Shown here: positions 40,166-50,830 of the stretch, in pieces | Layout of the letters: the number at the start of each line of letters is the position of its first letter | How positions within the stretch are numbered: position 1 is the first letter of the stretch | Source of the DNA: Malurus cyaneus samueli | Lineage: Eukaryota; Chordata; Aves; Passeriformes; Maluridae | Assembly (NCBI GenBank): GCA_009741485.1 | Contig: CM019215.1 | Span: 75,124,665-75,188,664 of the forward strand | DNA length: 64,000 nt | Direction of reading: 5' to 3' | Notes under the pieces: generated by a model | The model's input: only the letters and a program-made list of their open reading frames with translations | The model's database searches: none | What the model was told of the DNA's origin: nothing | Program-made: the position numbers and the translations under genes

Positions 40166-41589
40166 TGTGAGTAGGACCATCCAGTGTGGAGAGAAACAAA
40201 CTTGTTAGCTTTGCTAGCAAAGGAAGGTTTCACATCCCATCATCAAACCTTACTGAATTATATCTTTGAATTTCTCATCAGAAAAAAGACAACTACCTCA
40301 ATAACTATTTATTAAATGTAATTATACTACTTCTTATATATATAAGCCTTTAGATCTAGTCTTGCAGTTAAGTCCCTGACATGAAGTTTTGTGGAATAAA
40401 TCCTTAGCTTGTTTTACCAAGATGTGTGATGCTAACATAATGATATATGGCATGAGGCTGTATGGTCACAAACATGGGGTAGCAGTGTGTTTTCTTCTTA
40501 AGGAAAGAAAAGAGCCCAGATAAAATATCATGACAGGGATCTCCCAAGAGAATTATTCCTGCTAATATGTTTAACATGGGCAGAAGCTGGGAAATATATT
40601 GTGCCAAGCTGCAGAGAATCGCTGATGGATGGGAGAGAGATGGTATAGACAAGTATATTTATTGGGTAGAAATTCTATTAAAAAATACATTAACTCACAC
40701 TTTTCCTTCAAAAGCAGATGGATGTGTAATATATTGCAGTTCAAAGAAAACTCAGAGTGCCACAGGAGGGTGTTCCCTTGAGTAATGAAGCTGGTTATAC
40801 AAAATAAAAATAAAATTGGTAGCTTATCAGTCGCCCAAAATAAAGTTGAAGTAGTGTGCAATAAGCCTTATTAGAGAGACTGACCAACCCTATGTATTCA
40901 AAATAGGTTTTTGAAAATTCAAAAATTCAAATTTAAAATTTCTTTATAAAGCACGTTAAAGATAGTTAAGCATTGCAAACATGCAACTTCATGTTATAAT
41001 TTTATCTGTAAGGTAGCATTGTCTTGTCTGATGCCTGACAGGAACTGCATCTTCCCTGAAATGAACTATGAATTTAATGTAATTTCTCACTAAAGAGATA
41101 AATAGAAAAGAACATTTACTTTTAAAAAGAAAAAAAAATGCATTCATAAAAATTCCATTAAATTGGATTTAAAAGAGCAGGTGAAAAAAAAAATCAGAGC
41201 TGCCTGTTCACAATGTAAAGGGTCATTGGTTGTATTTATTGTTTTTATTATATTTTTTGGAAAATATTGTATTTACTGTATTTATTGGCACACAATTGTT
41301 TTGTTCTATGAAGCAAAGAAGCATCTTTGTTTGTGAGTTTGCATGTTTTGCAGCATTGGCTGTGAACATGTCAATAGAGGACACGACACATGAATTTCTT
41401 TTGTGTGTGGAAGATTTTTCCACAAGTTTTATTATCCATAAGATAATAAAATAATACTAATAACTGAAGATAACAATTTACGTTGAAAGCCTGTGTAAAA
41501 GAACAATGATTCATATATTTTCTGCTTCAATTTCCATGAGCATCTTTGGAATATGTGTGTTTGCAAAACTCCAGGATGCATAAAAGCAT
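40166..41589. other. Intergenic, no gene seen
   Basis: AT-rich spacer between two CR1 copies. Overlapping short frames on both strands at 40567-40861 and 41223-41454 have no recognised features. Confidence 0.6.
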
Positions 41590-42870
41590 GCTGCATGACT
41601 TTTATAAAATCATGGCAGTCAGGTGGTACCCCCAATAACTGAAGAAAATTGAATATTGCACATATTTTCAAAAAAGGATGATAAGGACAGACCTGGGAGT
41701 TGCTGACCAGCAAATCTTGTCTTTGAATCCAGTAACATCATGAAACAGTTCATCCTGGAAGACTTATTGAAACAGGGAGGTGATTAGAGAAAGCCCAGAA
41801 ATTTTAACCAAGTGCAAATAATTCCTGAGTAATCATGGCTTTCAGCAATGAAGTGACTGCATCCCTGGACAAGGAAAGAGCCACAAATGTCATTTATTTG
41901 GACTTCTGTAAGACAGCTCACATGGTCCCACACAAAATTCTTGCCTCTAAATCAGCGCTGAAGAACTGCAAGATAAGAAATGGGCTGGATGGTCCCATTC
42001 AAAATGTTGCAGTCAGCATCTCAATGTCCAAGTGCAAACCGGTAGCACATAGTGCCCCTCAGGAGTGTGTACTGGGACCAACACTGTCAAATGTTTTAAT
42101 CAGTGATATAGATAATGAAATAAAATGCACCCGCTGGAAGTTTGCATGTGACACGAGTTGAATGGTCCAGGTGATTCCCTTGAGAGAAGGAATGCCATCC
42201 AGAGGAATCTTGACAGGTTTGAGGAATGTCCTTATGTAAACCTCATGAAGTTCAGCTAGGCCAATTTCAGGGTCCTGAACCTGGGTCAGGCAATCCCCAA
42301 TATTTACACAAACTGGGTGAAGAATTGATTGAGTGCAACCCTACAGGGAAAGACGGACCTGGACACAGTAGGAGATGAATAATTATGTATAAATTGGCAT
42401 TTGAAGCTGAGAAAGACATTGTATTCTGTGCTCTGTAAAACAAGTATAGCAAGGAGGTAATGGAGGAAAATTCTCCCTCTTTACTCCGCCTCATGAAATG
42501 TCACCTGGAGTACCAAGTCTAGCCCTGAGATCCTCAATACAAAATAGACACGGAGTGTTAGAGTACTTCCAAAAGAAGGACACAAAAATTATCAAAGGGC
42601 TGGACAAACTCTCCTATGAAGAGAGGCTGGGAAAATTACGGTTGTTCAGCCTGGCGAAGAGTCCAGGAAGATCTTATTGTGGTCTTTGAATGCTTATAGA
42701 GGGATTATAATAAATACAGATAAGAACTTTTGGCCAAGACATCTAGTGAAAAGACAAGGGGCAATATTTTTAAATGGAAAGAGAGTTGACTTATTTTGAA
42801 TATAAGGAAGAAGTTTGTTATCATGAGGGTGCTGAGACACTAGAACAGGTTGTTCAGAGAAGAAACTGAA
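41590..42870 (+). mobile_element. CR1 LINE, RT-domain copy, both ends truncated
   Basis: It begins just upstream of the ORF2 reverse transcriptase: 'atattttcaaaaaaggatga' corresponds to the P-I-F-K-K-G block. A 108-codon frame at 41835-42161 contains VIYLDFCKTAHMVPHKIL, matching the CR1 pattern [11 protein letters not shown], then the 'APQECVLGP' block and 'KFACDTS' where an active RT has F-A-D-D-T. The catalytic Asp pair is therefore broken. Later 'SYEERLGKLRLFSLAK' (42616-42660) is the conserved C-terminal block. The 3' terminus is missing; homology fades near 42870. Confidence 0.93.
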
Positions 42871-44387
42871 AATTTATTTAAGAACAAAGATATCCCTTTT
42901 TTCCCCTCTAACAGAATAGACAGGAAAATTTTTTACACTCTATAAAATCTAGACAGCTCTTGTCACAAAAGGTGATTGTTCACTAAGTGTTTAGTCTACC
43001 TAAAACATTTTCACGCCTGTTTATTAAGTAATTAAGCAGCAGTTTTGCTCCTTAGACATTTCTTAACTGTTAATTTAATGCAAATTGCTCCCATAATGTA
43101 TCACTATTTGCCACAGGTAAAGCTGAGCATGTGATCATTAATTCTTAATAAAGTGGCCATAATTCTTTATAAAGTTGTTAAAAGTTGTGCTCCATTTCTC
43201 TAGGGTTTCCTTGTGGCTGGGTTCTTTAAACTTCATTAACAAATTAATTTTTCACAGAGTCAGGTTGGTTACTATTGGTTAATATTTGTTCCTATTCATC
43301 ACAATTGATACTTCAATAATGCTTTCCAAAGCAATACCAGGTATTTGTTTTGTCACCATGTGCATGGATGAAAAGCAATTCAGTATCATCTCAATGACTT
43401 TCATGTGAATAGCCGAAACAACAACTAGTAGGGCACTCAATGGGGAATGCCATTTGTTGTTTAAAATATAATAAATTATGCCAAGTAAGAGGTATGAAAA
43501 AACTCACTAACATAGTACAAAAGTCATTAACTCAGTCTGAGACCTGGCTTATTTCCAGGAATCTGAGTGGAATTAAGCCAGTGCTAAATTTGGCCCATTA
43601 ACTTCTGTATGGTTTCTGCTACACATGAGTTTGTTCATTCTGTATTCAAACATTCTATTACCAAGATTAATAGGCTCTCTCCCATTACATTAATAATCCA
43701 ATAGCATGACAAGAAATGGCTAGCACAATGCAAAATGCACAAACTCATTAAAAATAATTACTTTGACACAGTGGGTTGTGCTACTCAGGGACTGATTTCT
43801 AATCCTGACTGAAGTATATTGCTGTACTGGCAAAATGTCAGAGATTCATGGAATCTACAACAGACCCTATAAGCTGGGTCTGAACCCTATCAAACATAGT
43901 ATCTGTAAAGATTATCTACAGAGTATTTTTCTTATCATAAGAAATTATTGCACAGTTCTTATTTATGGTATAAACTTAGAATATTAATATACCTGGATGG
44001 CTGCAAAATTTTTGTTAGTTTATGAAATATTTAAATTTGGATTCTATTTAATCCAAAAGCCAAGAAAATTTTAATCTTCACTTGATTAGATGAAAAATTA
44101 CTTGAATTAAATATAGGCTTTCCCTTTTTCATTACATAACGTTTCTATTAATACTCTTTCGCAAAAGGGTATGGTTAATCTTGAGATAGGGTAATTATTT
44201 AAATAGACCTTCAGGACCATAAGGAGTATTTTGCTGGTGTTCATGATGTTAGTTTTCAGTACTATTAGGTTTGTGTTTTATTTTCAAATAGTGAGTTATC
44301 TTCTTTTTAGGTGTTGAAATGGCTTATCTGCATTTGTGCAGATCTTGTATTTCTGAGCAGAAATGCACAGCTGTAATGGTTATCAGG
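42871..44387. other. Intergenic, no gene seen
   Basis: AT-rich spacer between two CR1 copies with no frame worth noting. It is rich in TAAT/ATTA steps, contains ATGCAAAT (octamer-like) at 43078-43085, and has the complexity of unique sequence rather than transposon. Any regulatory role is speculation. Confidence 0.55.
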
Positions 44388-44473
44388 AGAAAAAAAAACA
44401 ACAAAAAACCAAAAAAAAACAAAAAAAACCAAACAAAAAAAAAAAAAACCAAACAAAAAAAAAAAAAAACAAC
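44388..44473. repeat. A-rich (CAAA/CCAAA) block
   Basis: Eighty-six bases of A with single C or CC, like the block at 35414. It ends about 90 bases before the first recognisable CR1 sequence at 44560. Lys/Asn-rich and Phe-rich frames across it are artefacts. Confidence 0.9.
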
Positions 44474-44559
44474 AGGACATGGGGATCTGCATAAGATATG
44501 TTACTGAGTTAAAGCATAGGGTGAAAACTTGTGCCACCAAAGCCTGGAATGTAAAGGCA

Positions 44560-46300
44560 ATAAAACCAGTTTTTTTTTCAAATATGTTAATCGCAAAACG
44601 TAGTGTAGAACTAACATCTGCCCATTACAGGACGAAGATGGGCACCTCACGAACAGGGGCACAGACAAGGCAGAGCTGTCTAATGTTTTCTTTGCCCCTG
44701 GTTTCAACACAGATGACAACCAAGGGCATCTCAGTGCCCCGAGTTGGAGGACCTTGGTTGTGAGAATGATCAGCTCCCAGCTGATCCTGAAATTGTGCAG
44801 GATCTGCTGCTCCAGCTGTATCCCTGCAAATCTATGTCCCTGATAGGATTAATCTGAGAATCCTCGAAGAACCAGCTGATATCATTGCAAAACATCTCTT
44901 GATGATTTTTGAGTAGTGTTGGGAATCTGGAGAGGTCCCAACTGACTAGAAGATGAAGAAGGTTGTCCTGATTTTTAAGAAGGGAAAGAAGGAGAATCAC
45001 AGAAATTACAGTCTTTTGGTGTCAATTCAGTGCTTGGTAAAATCATGGAAAAGATTATTCTAGGAAATATTGAGAAACACTTGGAAGACAATGCAGTCAT
45101 TGATCACAGCAGACACTGAGGCATGAAGGGTAAGGTCCTGCTTGTCAAACCTGATTTCCTTCTGTGACAGGGTAATCCTACCCAATCGGTGGAGAAAAGC
45201 TAGCAGGTGCAATCTTTTGAGACTTCTGGTGATGCCTCCCATGGTACCCTTTTGGACAAAATGTCAAACACATCATGTGATGGGTGAGCAACTGGCCCAC
45301 AGTTTGGGCGCAAAGCATTGCAGTGAATGGGGAGACATCAGCTGGCATCTCTTCTTTAATGGGGTTTAACAAGGCTTCATCCTCAACATCTTCATAAATT
45401 ACGTGGATGCAGGACTGCAAGCAGCACTAATCAAGTTTGCCAATAGGGAGGAGCTATCAATTATCTTGAGAGCAGAGAAGCCCTGCAGGGACACCTCAAC
45501 AAATTAGTGAGGTGGGCAATTATCATGATATGAAGTCTAACAAGAAGAAGTGCTAGATTTTATACATGGAATGAGGCAACCCTGGCTGTGGGGATAGACT
45601 GGAGAATGAAATGCTGGAAAGTAGCTCTGTGGAAAGGAACCTGGGGGTCCTGGTCAATGGCAGGTTGAATCTGAGCCAGCAGTGCCCTGGCAGCCAGGAG
45701 GGACAGCCCTGTCCTGGGGGGCATCAGGCACAGCATCACCAGCCGGGCAAGGGAGGGGATTGTCCCGCTCTGCTCTGACCTGGGGCAGCCTCACCTCGCG
45801 GGCTGGGGGCAGTTTTGGGTGACACAACATAAAGATGATATTAAGCTCTTAAAGAGCATCCAAAGGAGGGCCAAGAGAATGGTGAAGAAGCTGGAGGGGA
45901 AGCCATATGAGATGCAGCTGAGGTGACTGGGTCTGTTCAGCCTGGAGAAGAAACTGAAAGCAGACCTCAGTGCAGTCTGCAGCTTTCTCATGAGGGGAAA
46001 TACAGGGGCAGGTACCAATCTCTTCACTTTCATGACCCATTACAGGACTCGAGAAAACAATATGAAGCTGAGTCAGGGAAGCTTTAGGTTAGATATTAGG
46101 AAAAGGTTTTTTACCCATTGGTTGGGCACTGGAACAGGCATCCCAGACAAGTGGTCACAGCATCAAACCTGCCAGAGTTCAATAAACATTTGGACAACAC
46201 TCTCAGGCACATGGTGTGATTCTTGGGGTGTCCTGTGCAGCGCCAGGAGTTGGAGTGAATGATCCCAATGGGTCCTTTGCAACTCATCATATTCTATTGT
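44560..46300 (+). mobile_element. CR1 LINE, 5'-truncated, RT to 3' end
   Basis: About 1.74 kb running from the ORF2 linker to the 3' terminus. Translated pieces in changing frames follow the family order: 'DKAELSN-FFA' near 44665, 'LIFKKGKKENHRN' near 44970, the stretch with I-M-E-K-I-I-L near 45040, 'LISFCDRV' near 45150, then the RT C-terminal blocks and 'LRRFVCSAWRR'-like sequence (minus shadows) and the terminus 'gatcccaatgggtcctttgc'...'attctat'. Many stops and frameshifts make it inactive. The 3' terminus is the same type as the copy at 39618. Confidence 0.93.
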
Positions 46301-48584
46301 CACTGTTCTTGTTTTACATTAGTTTTCCTTATTTGCATGGAAGACCCAGAACAAAGGCAAATCAGGCCTGTTGAATAATTTCTGATTGCATTCTTATGCC
46401 ATGGTCATGTCTTTAAACACACATTTTCTAATAGCCCATTAGTTGGTTATGAAATAATGCAGCTGGTATTCCCATTTGTCATATTGTAACAAAGGATAGA
46501 AATATATCGATTCTTTACCTGTTCACCATAGTATAATTTGTGAATGTCTGTTCAATTGCAATAGTGTGATGAATGTGACAATGCCGTTTGCCACTGAGTT
46601 TTACAATAATTGTTTTCTTCTCCTCATTTGAATGGAAGTAGAAATATTAAGACTTCAATTGACAAAACGACTGCTTGGCATAGATGGTGCAAAGCAGTTG
46701 ATTTGCATGAACTTGCTTAATAATTAAGCAAAACCTCTTAAAAAAAAAAATAAAAGGGGATTTCTTTTCCAACATCATTTCACCAGTTATGTTGGAATAA
46801 AAAAATAAGAAATCTTAAACTGATAAACTCTACTATAAATGCACTTCTTTTGTGTGCAATCATCATTACTCTTGCTTTATCTGACCAATGACTAGAAAGT
46901 CAAAGCATAATGTAGGTTTCTTTATATAGGAAAGGATTCAAGAAAGGAAAAAAAGCTCACCAGACAGAGAAAACAGGGCATGGCTATATAATACCTGTCC
47001 TCAATAGTGCTTCACTACCACCTAACAAATTATGAAACAGAGTCATTGGTTTCTTAAAAATTGGAGCTGGCAGACACCCCTTCTAGATAACCTGTCAGTC
47101 TTCTTTCCATTTTTTTAACTTTCATTAAAAGAGCTCAATTCAGCATATTTAATTTCAAAAGCATTCTAAATGACTGTTAATTAGTTGTAGCACACATTTT
47201 ACTCATCTGTCAGCTTTTCCTTTCTTTGTGACTAATATCCTGTGATGATAAGTAACATGTTTTACCCCATGTTTTGGCAACTATGCTTTTCAGAATTTTA
47301 GTAATTTATTATTGGATAAATTTACGTGCCAGAGCCACACACATCATCTTGACAACCATTTTTAGGACATATAGGGTAGAATTTACATTTTCAAGTGTTT
47401 GTCCTCTTAAATCTCTATTCTAGATAACATAAAAGGTTGAATCTAAACTCTTATGAAATTTATGGGTCTTCAATTGTGTTGAAAAAAGTATTAAGAGGGG
47501 CTTGTGATATCAAAGACATTCCTAAGAAATATATTCATGTAGCCTGTGTGTGGGAAGAATACAAGTGTCATATCTAGATTTTTGGCATGGCTGAAAGCCC
47601 AATATGTATGTGAATAGACCCAGAGTCCTGAATACAGATTCTGATCCAACCATTGCCCTGTTTACTGTTGTTTGCAGTCACATTCAGTCCACATTAGGGA
47701 AGGCTGGCCAAGAGCATGATAAATGTAAGCTAATTGGTTGGAAGAAAAGGAAATATTCTCAAAAGCAGGTCATAAATGTAGTACAGGTTAGTGGGAGTCT
47801 TGAATAATAAGACTGCTGAAATGCTCAGACATATTTTTGAGCAGTGATGAGATTTTGGGTGGAAAATGTAGAATGTAGATGATGCAGGAAACTGTGAATA
47901 TCTTAATGTTAGGAGGCATAACTGACTGGTTTTGGTTAATATGAAGAACAGTTATTTTATTTAAAGAGATTGTATTAAAATATTTGGATATCAGTCAATT
48001 TATTTGGTAAGATCAGCTCATTCTTGATTTTGACTTCCAAATATCATAGTATATATTTGGGCAGAGTGGGATGATTTGCTTGCATTTCACTGATCACATA
48101 GCATTACTTTTTCCAACAAGAATTTGCACTTGAAATTGTTTTCATGAAATATGTTAACTACTCTAAATTCAAAGCTGAAACAGAGTATATGATCCATGGT
48201 GTAAATGTTATTCTGTTGCCTGGACTTTTAACAGTAAATACAAAAACTGCATTTAAAAACACGATGACTATTAAAAGAAATCTCAGTGATGTAAACATGT
48301 CTAAAAATTCACATATTTCATACAGGACAGTGAAGAAGCATGCAAGAAATAATTAAATTCAGTTGACCTAATTAAGAACTTTATCCTTGAAGGTTTTCTG
48401 CAGTCAGATGCTTTAATTGATTTTTTTTTTGTTTTCTATATGTATTACCCTAATTAGACATCCAAAAATGCATTTCCAAAATTGAGTGAAAAAGAAATCT
48501 TTTAGGTTGATGATGAGTGTGCTAGGATCAGTTAAACTTTTTGTTCATGTTTTGAAAATATACATCATTACATCTGCTTATGAA
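46301..48584. other. Intergenic, no gene seen
   Basis: Unique AT-rich spacer between CR1 copies. The 67-codon frame at 47604-47807 and the 70-codon frame at 48144-48356 have no recognised features. An octamer-like motif and a near-perfect palindrome at 46701-46731 are listed separately. Confidence 0.55.
46701..46731. other. Octamer-like motif next to AT-rich palindrome
   Basis: ATTTGCAT (46701-46708, reverse complement of the POU octamer ATGCAAAT) is followed four bases later by TTGCTTAAT-A-ATTAAGCAA (46713-46731), a perfect 9-base inverted repeat around one base with a TAATTA core. This looks like a homeodomain-type site pair, but such motifs also arise by chance in AT-rich DNA. Confidence 0.35.
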
Positions 48585-48961
48585 AAGGGTAAAAAAGGGT
48601 AAAAAAGGGGAGGAGGACCCTGGAAAGTATTGACCAATCATCTTGCTTCCATGCCCAGTAACATCATGGAACATATCTTCCTGGAAGACATGTTGAAATA
48701 TATGAAACGCAGGGACATGATTAGAGACAGACTTTAAACTGTGAGTAGATTTAGGTTTCATATAAAGAAGATTTATTTTTACAATACAGGTGGTGAGACA
48801 GTAGAGAAGCTGTGAATGCCACGTCATTACAAGGGTTCAAAGTCAGGCTGGATGGGGCTTTGAACAACTTGATCTATTGAATAGTGTTTCTGGCCATAGC
48901 AGGTAGTTGAACTAGATGGTTTTTAAAGGCTGTTTTTAATTCAAACTGCTCTATTATTTTA
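48585..48961 (+). mobile_element. CR1 LINE with internal deletion
   Basis: The first 150 bases match the ORF2 region just before the RT ('aaaaaaggggaggaggaccc', 'agtaacatcatggaacatat', 'ttcctggaagacatgttgaa'). At about 48738 the sequence jumps to the last 220 bases of CR1 ('aggtttcatataaagaagat', 'caatacaggtggtgagacag', 'ggatggggctttgaacaact', 'gaactagatggtttttaaag'). Compared with the full-length copy downstream, roughly 1 kb of RT and C-terminal sequence is missing between the two parts. Orientation is the same on both sides. Confidence 0.88.
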
Positions 48962-49635
48962 TTACCCGGTATTATTCCTAAAATTATATTTTTGCATAGA
49001 AATAGATTGAGCAATTTAATAGATTTCCACCTTTTTTACTACTATGATTCAGTCTAACTGCTAAGCACTGCAAAACAGAGTCTTGCTATCACTGGGGATA
49101 AAAGAAATTAATACATTATCTTCGACAGCTAGAGAGTGGAATAAAGAGTAATTGGAAGTTGTTAAGAAGAAACTCTTTCAGCTGGTCCAAATTAATAGTT
49201 TATAACATCATTTTTTCTAATAATGATTAAAGAAGTTACCGAGCAGCAAATAAAATGTAACCTCTGAATACAATAGATAGAAAAAGTAGAAGAATAATGG
49301 TCCCTTGATAATAATTTTGACATTGTTATTGTTGCAAATTAGGATTGAACTCGCTCTTCCTGACACACCATTGAAGCTGTACTATAAATCCTTAGATTTC
49401 TTACAAAGAGAATCAGTTTTTATAGTTCTAAAACTTTATTCAATCTCATGAGGGACTGCCCTGAAAAGAATTCAATAATGTGGTTTTATAAAGATTAACA
49501 TTAAATGTCCTTTTTGCGATATGGCAAAAGAAGACAGACTTTGACCCTGATTAAAAACATAGAAAGAACACATTTATGTTTACAGACATGAAACAAAACT
49601 GAACAGAATTTCCTAGCCTGATGCCATAGCTCATT

Positions 49636-50830
49636 ATCATAGAATCATAGAATAGTTTGTGATGGAAGGAACATTAAAGATCATTTATTTCCAACCCCAC
49701 TGCTGTGGGCAGGGACACTTTCAACTAAGACAGGTTGTGCAATGACCCATCCAAACTGGCCTTAAATGACTCCAAGAATGGGACATCCACAGCTTCTCTG
49801 GCCAACCTAGTCCAGTACTTCAACATCCTCACAGTAAAATTTTCTTCATTATATCTAATTTATGTCTATTCTCTTTCATTTTGAAGCCATTCCCGCTTGT
49901 CCTGTCACTGCAAGCCTTTGTCAAAACTCTCCAACTTTCTTTTGGGCCCCTCTCAGGTACTGGAAGTCTGCTCTAAGGTTTTCCCAGATCCTTGACTTTT
50001 CCAAGCTGAATTTCCCTGACGCTCTTAGTCTATCTTCATAGCCCTCTGATCATCTTCATGGCCTTCCTTTGGACTCACTCCAAGAGATCCATGTCCTCCT
50101 TATGCTGGTGTTCCCAGAGCTGAACACAGTGCTCCATATGGAGAGAAGAGAGTGAGAATCACCTCCCTTGTCCGGTTAGACAGGTTTCTTTTGAAACATC
50201 CCAAGATATGGTTGGCTTTCTGCTCTGAAAACCTACATTACCAGGTCATATTGAGCTTCTTGTCAAATCACACATCCAAGTCTTTCTCTGCAGAACTGGT
50301 CTCAATCCATTTTCTACCCAGTTTGGGATTTGTGATTGGGATTGCCCTGACCCACATGCAGGATTTGGCACTTGCCTTGTTGAACTTCATGAGATTTACC
50401 CACACCTGCCTCTGAAGCCTGTCAAAGTCTTTCTGCATGGCATCCCCTCCCTTCCAGCATGTTGATGGACAGATTTTGGGATTGTCAATAAATCTGTTGA
50501 GGGTGCAGTCAATCCCACTGTTCATGTCAACAACATAGATATTAAACAGTGCTGGTCCCAGTAGGGATCTCTGAGGAACACCATTCATCACTGCTTTCCA
50601 CTTGGATATTGAGATTTGACTGCAATTCTTTAAATGTGACCATCCAGCCAATTCCTTACCCACCAATGGATAATCCATGTCTCTCCAGTTTACAGACAAG
50701 GATGTCATGCAGGACAGTGTCAAATGCTGTCAAATAAGGTCCAGGTAGATGATACCAGTTGCTCCTCCCTTATCCACCAACAATTTCACCCTCCAATACA
50801 AGGCCACTAAAATTTTCAAATACAGTTATT
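49636..50830 (-). mobile_element. CR1 LINE, 5'-truncated, 3' end to RT
   Basis: About 1.2 kb on the minus strand, starting on the plus strand with the terminus 'atcatagaatcatagaatag' and going back through the ORF2 C-terminus into the RT. A 151-codon minus frame (50268-50723) holds GVPQRSLLGPALFNIYVVDM, and FIDNPK where an active enzyme has F-A-D-D-T-K, then the W-x-x-L-M-K-F-N block. The catalytic pair is Asp-Asn with a lost Ala, so the RT is dead, but this is the longest uninterrupted RT frame in the window. Homology ends near 50830. Confidence 0.95.

Noticed and set aside
50268..50723. 151-codon minus-strand frame as a possible host gene
   Set aside because: It is the reverse transcriptase of the CR1 copy at 49636-50830, with a broken catalytic pair.
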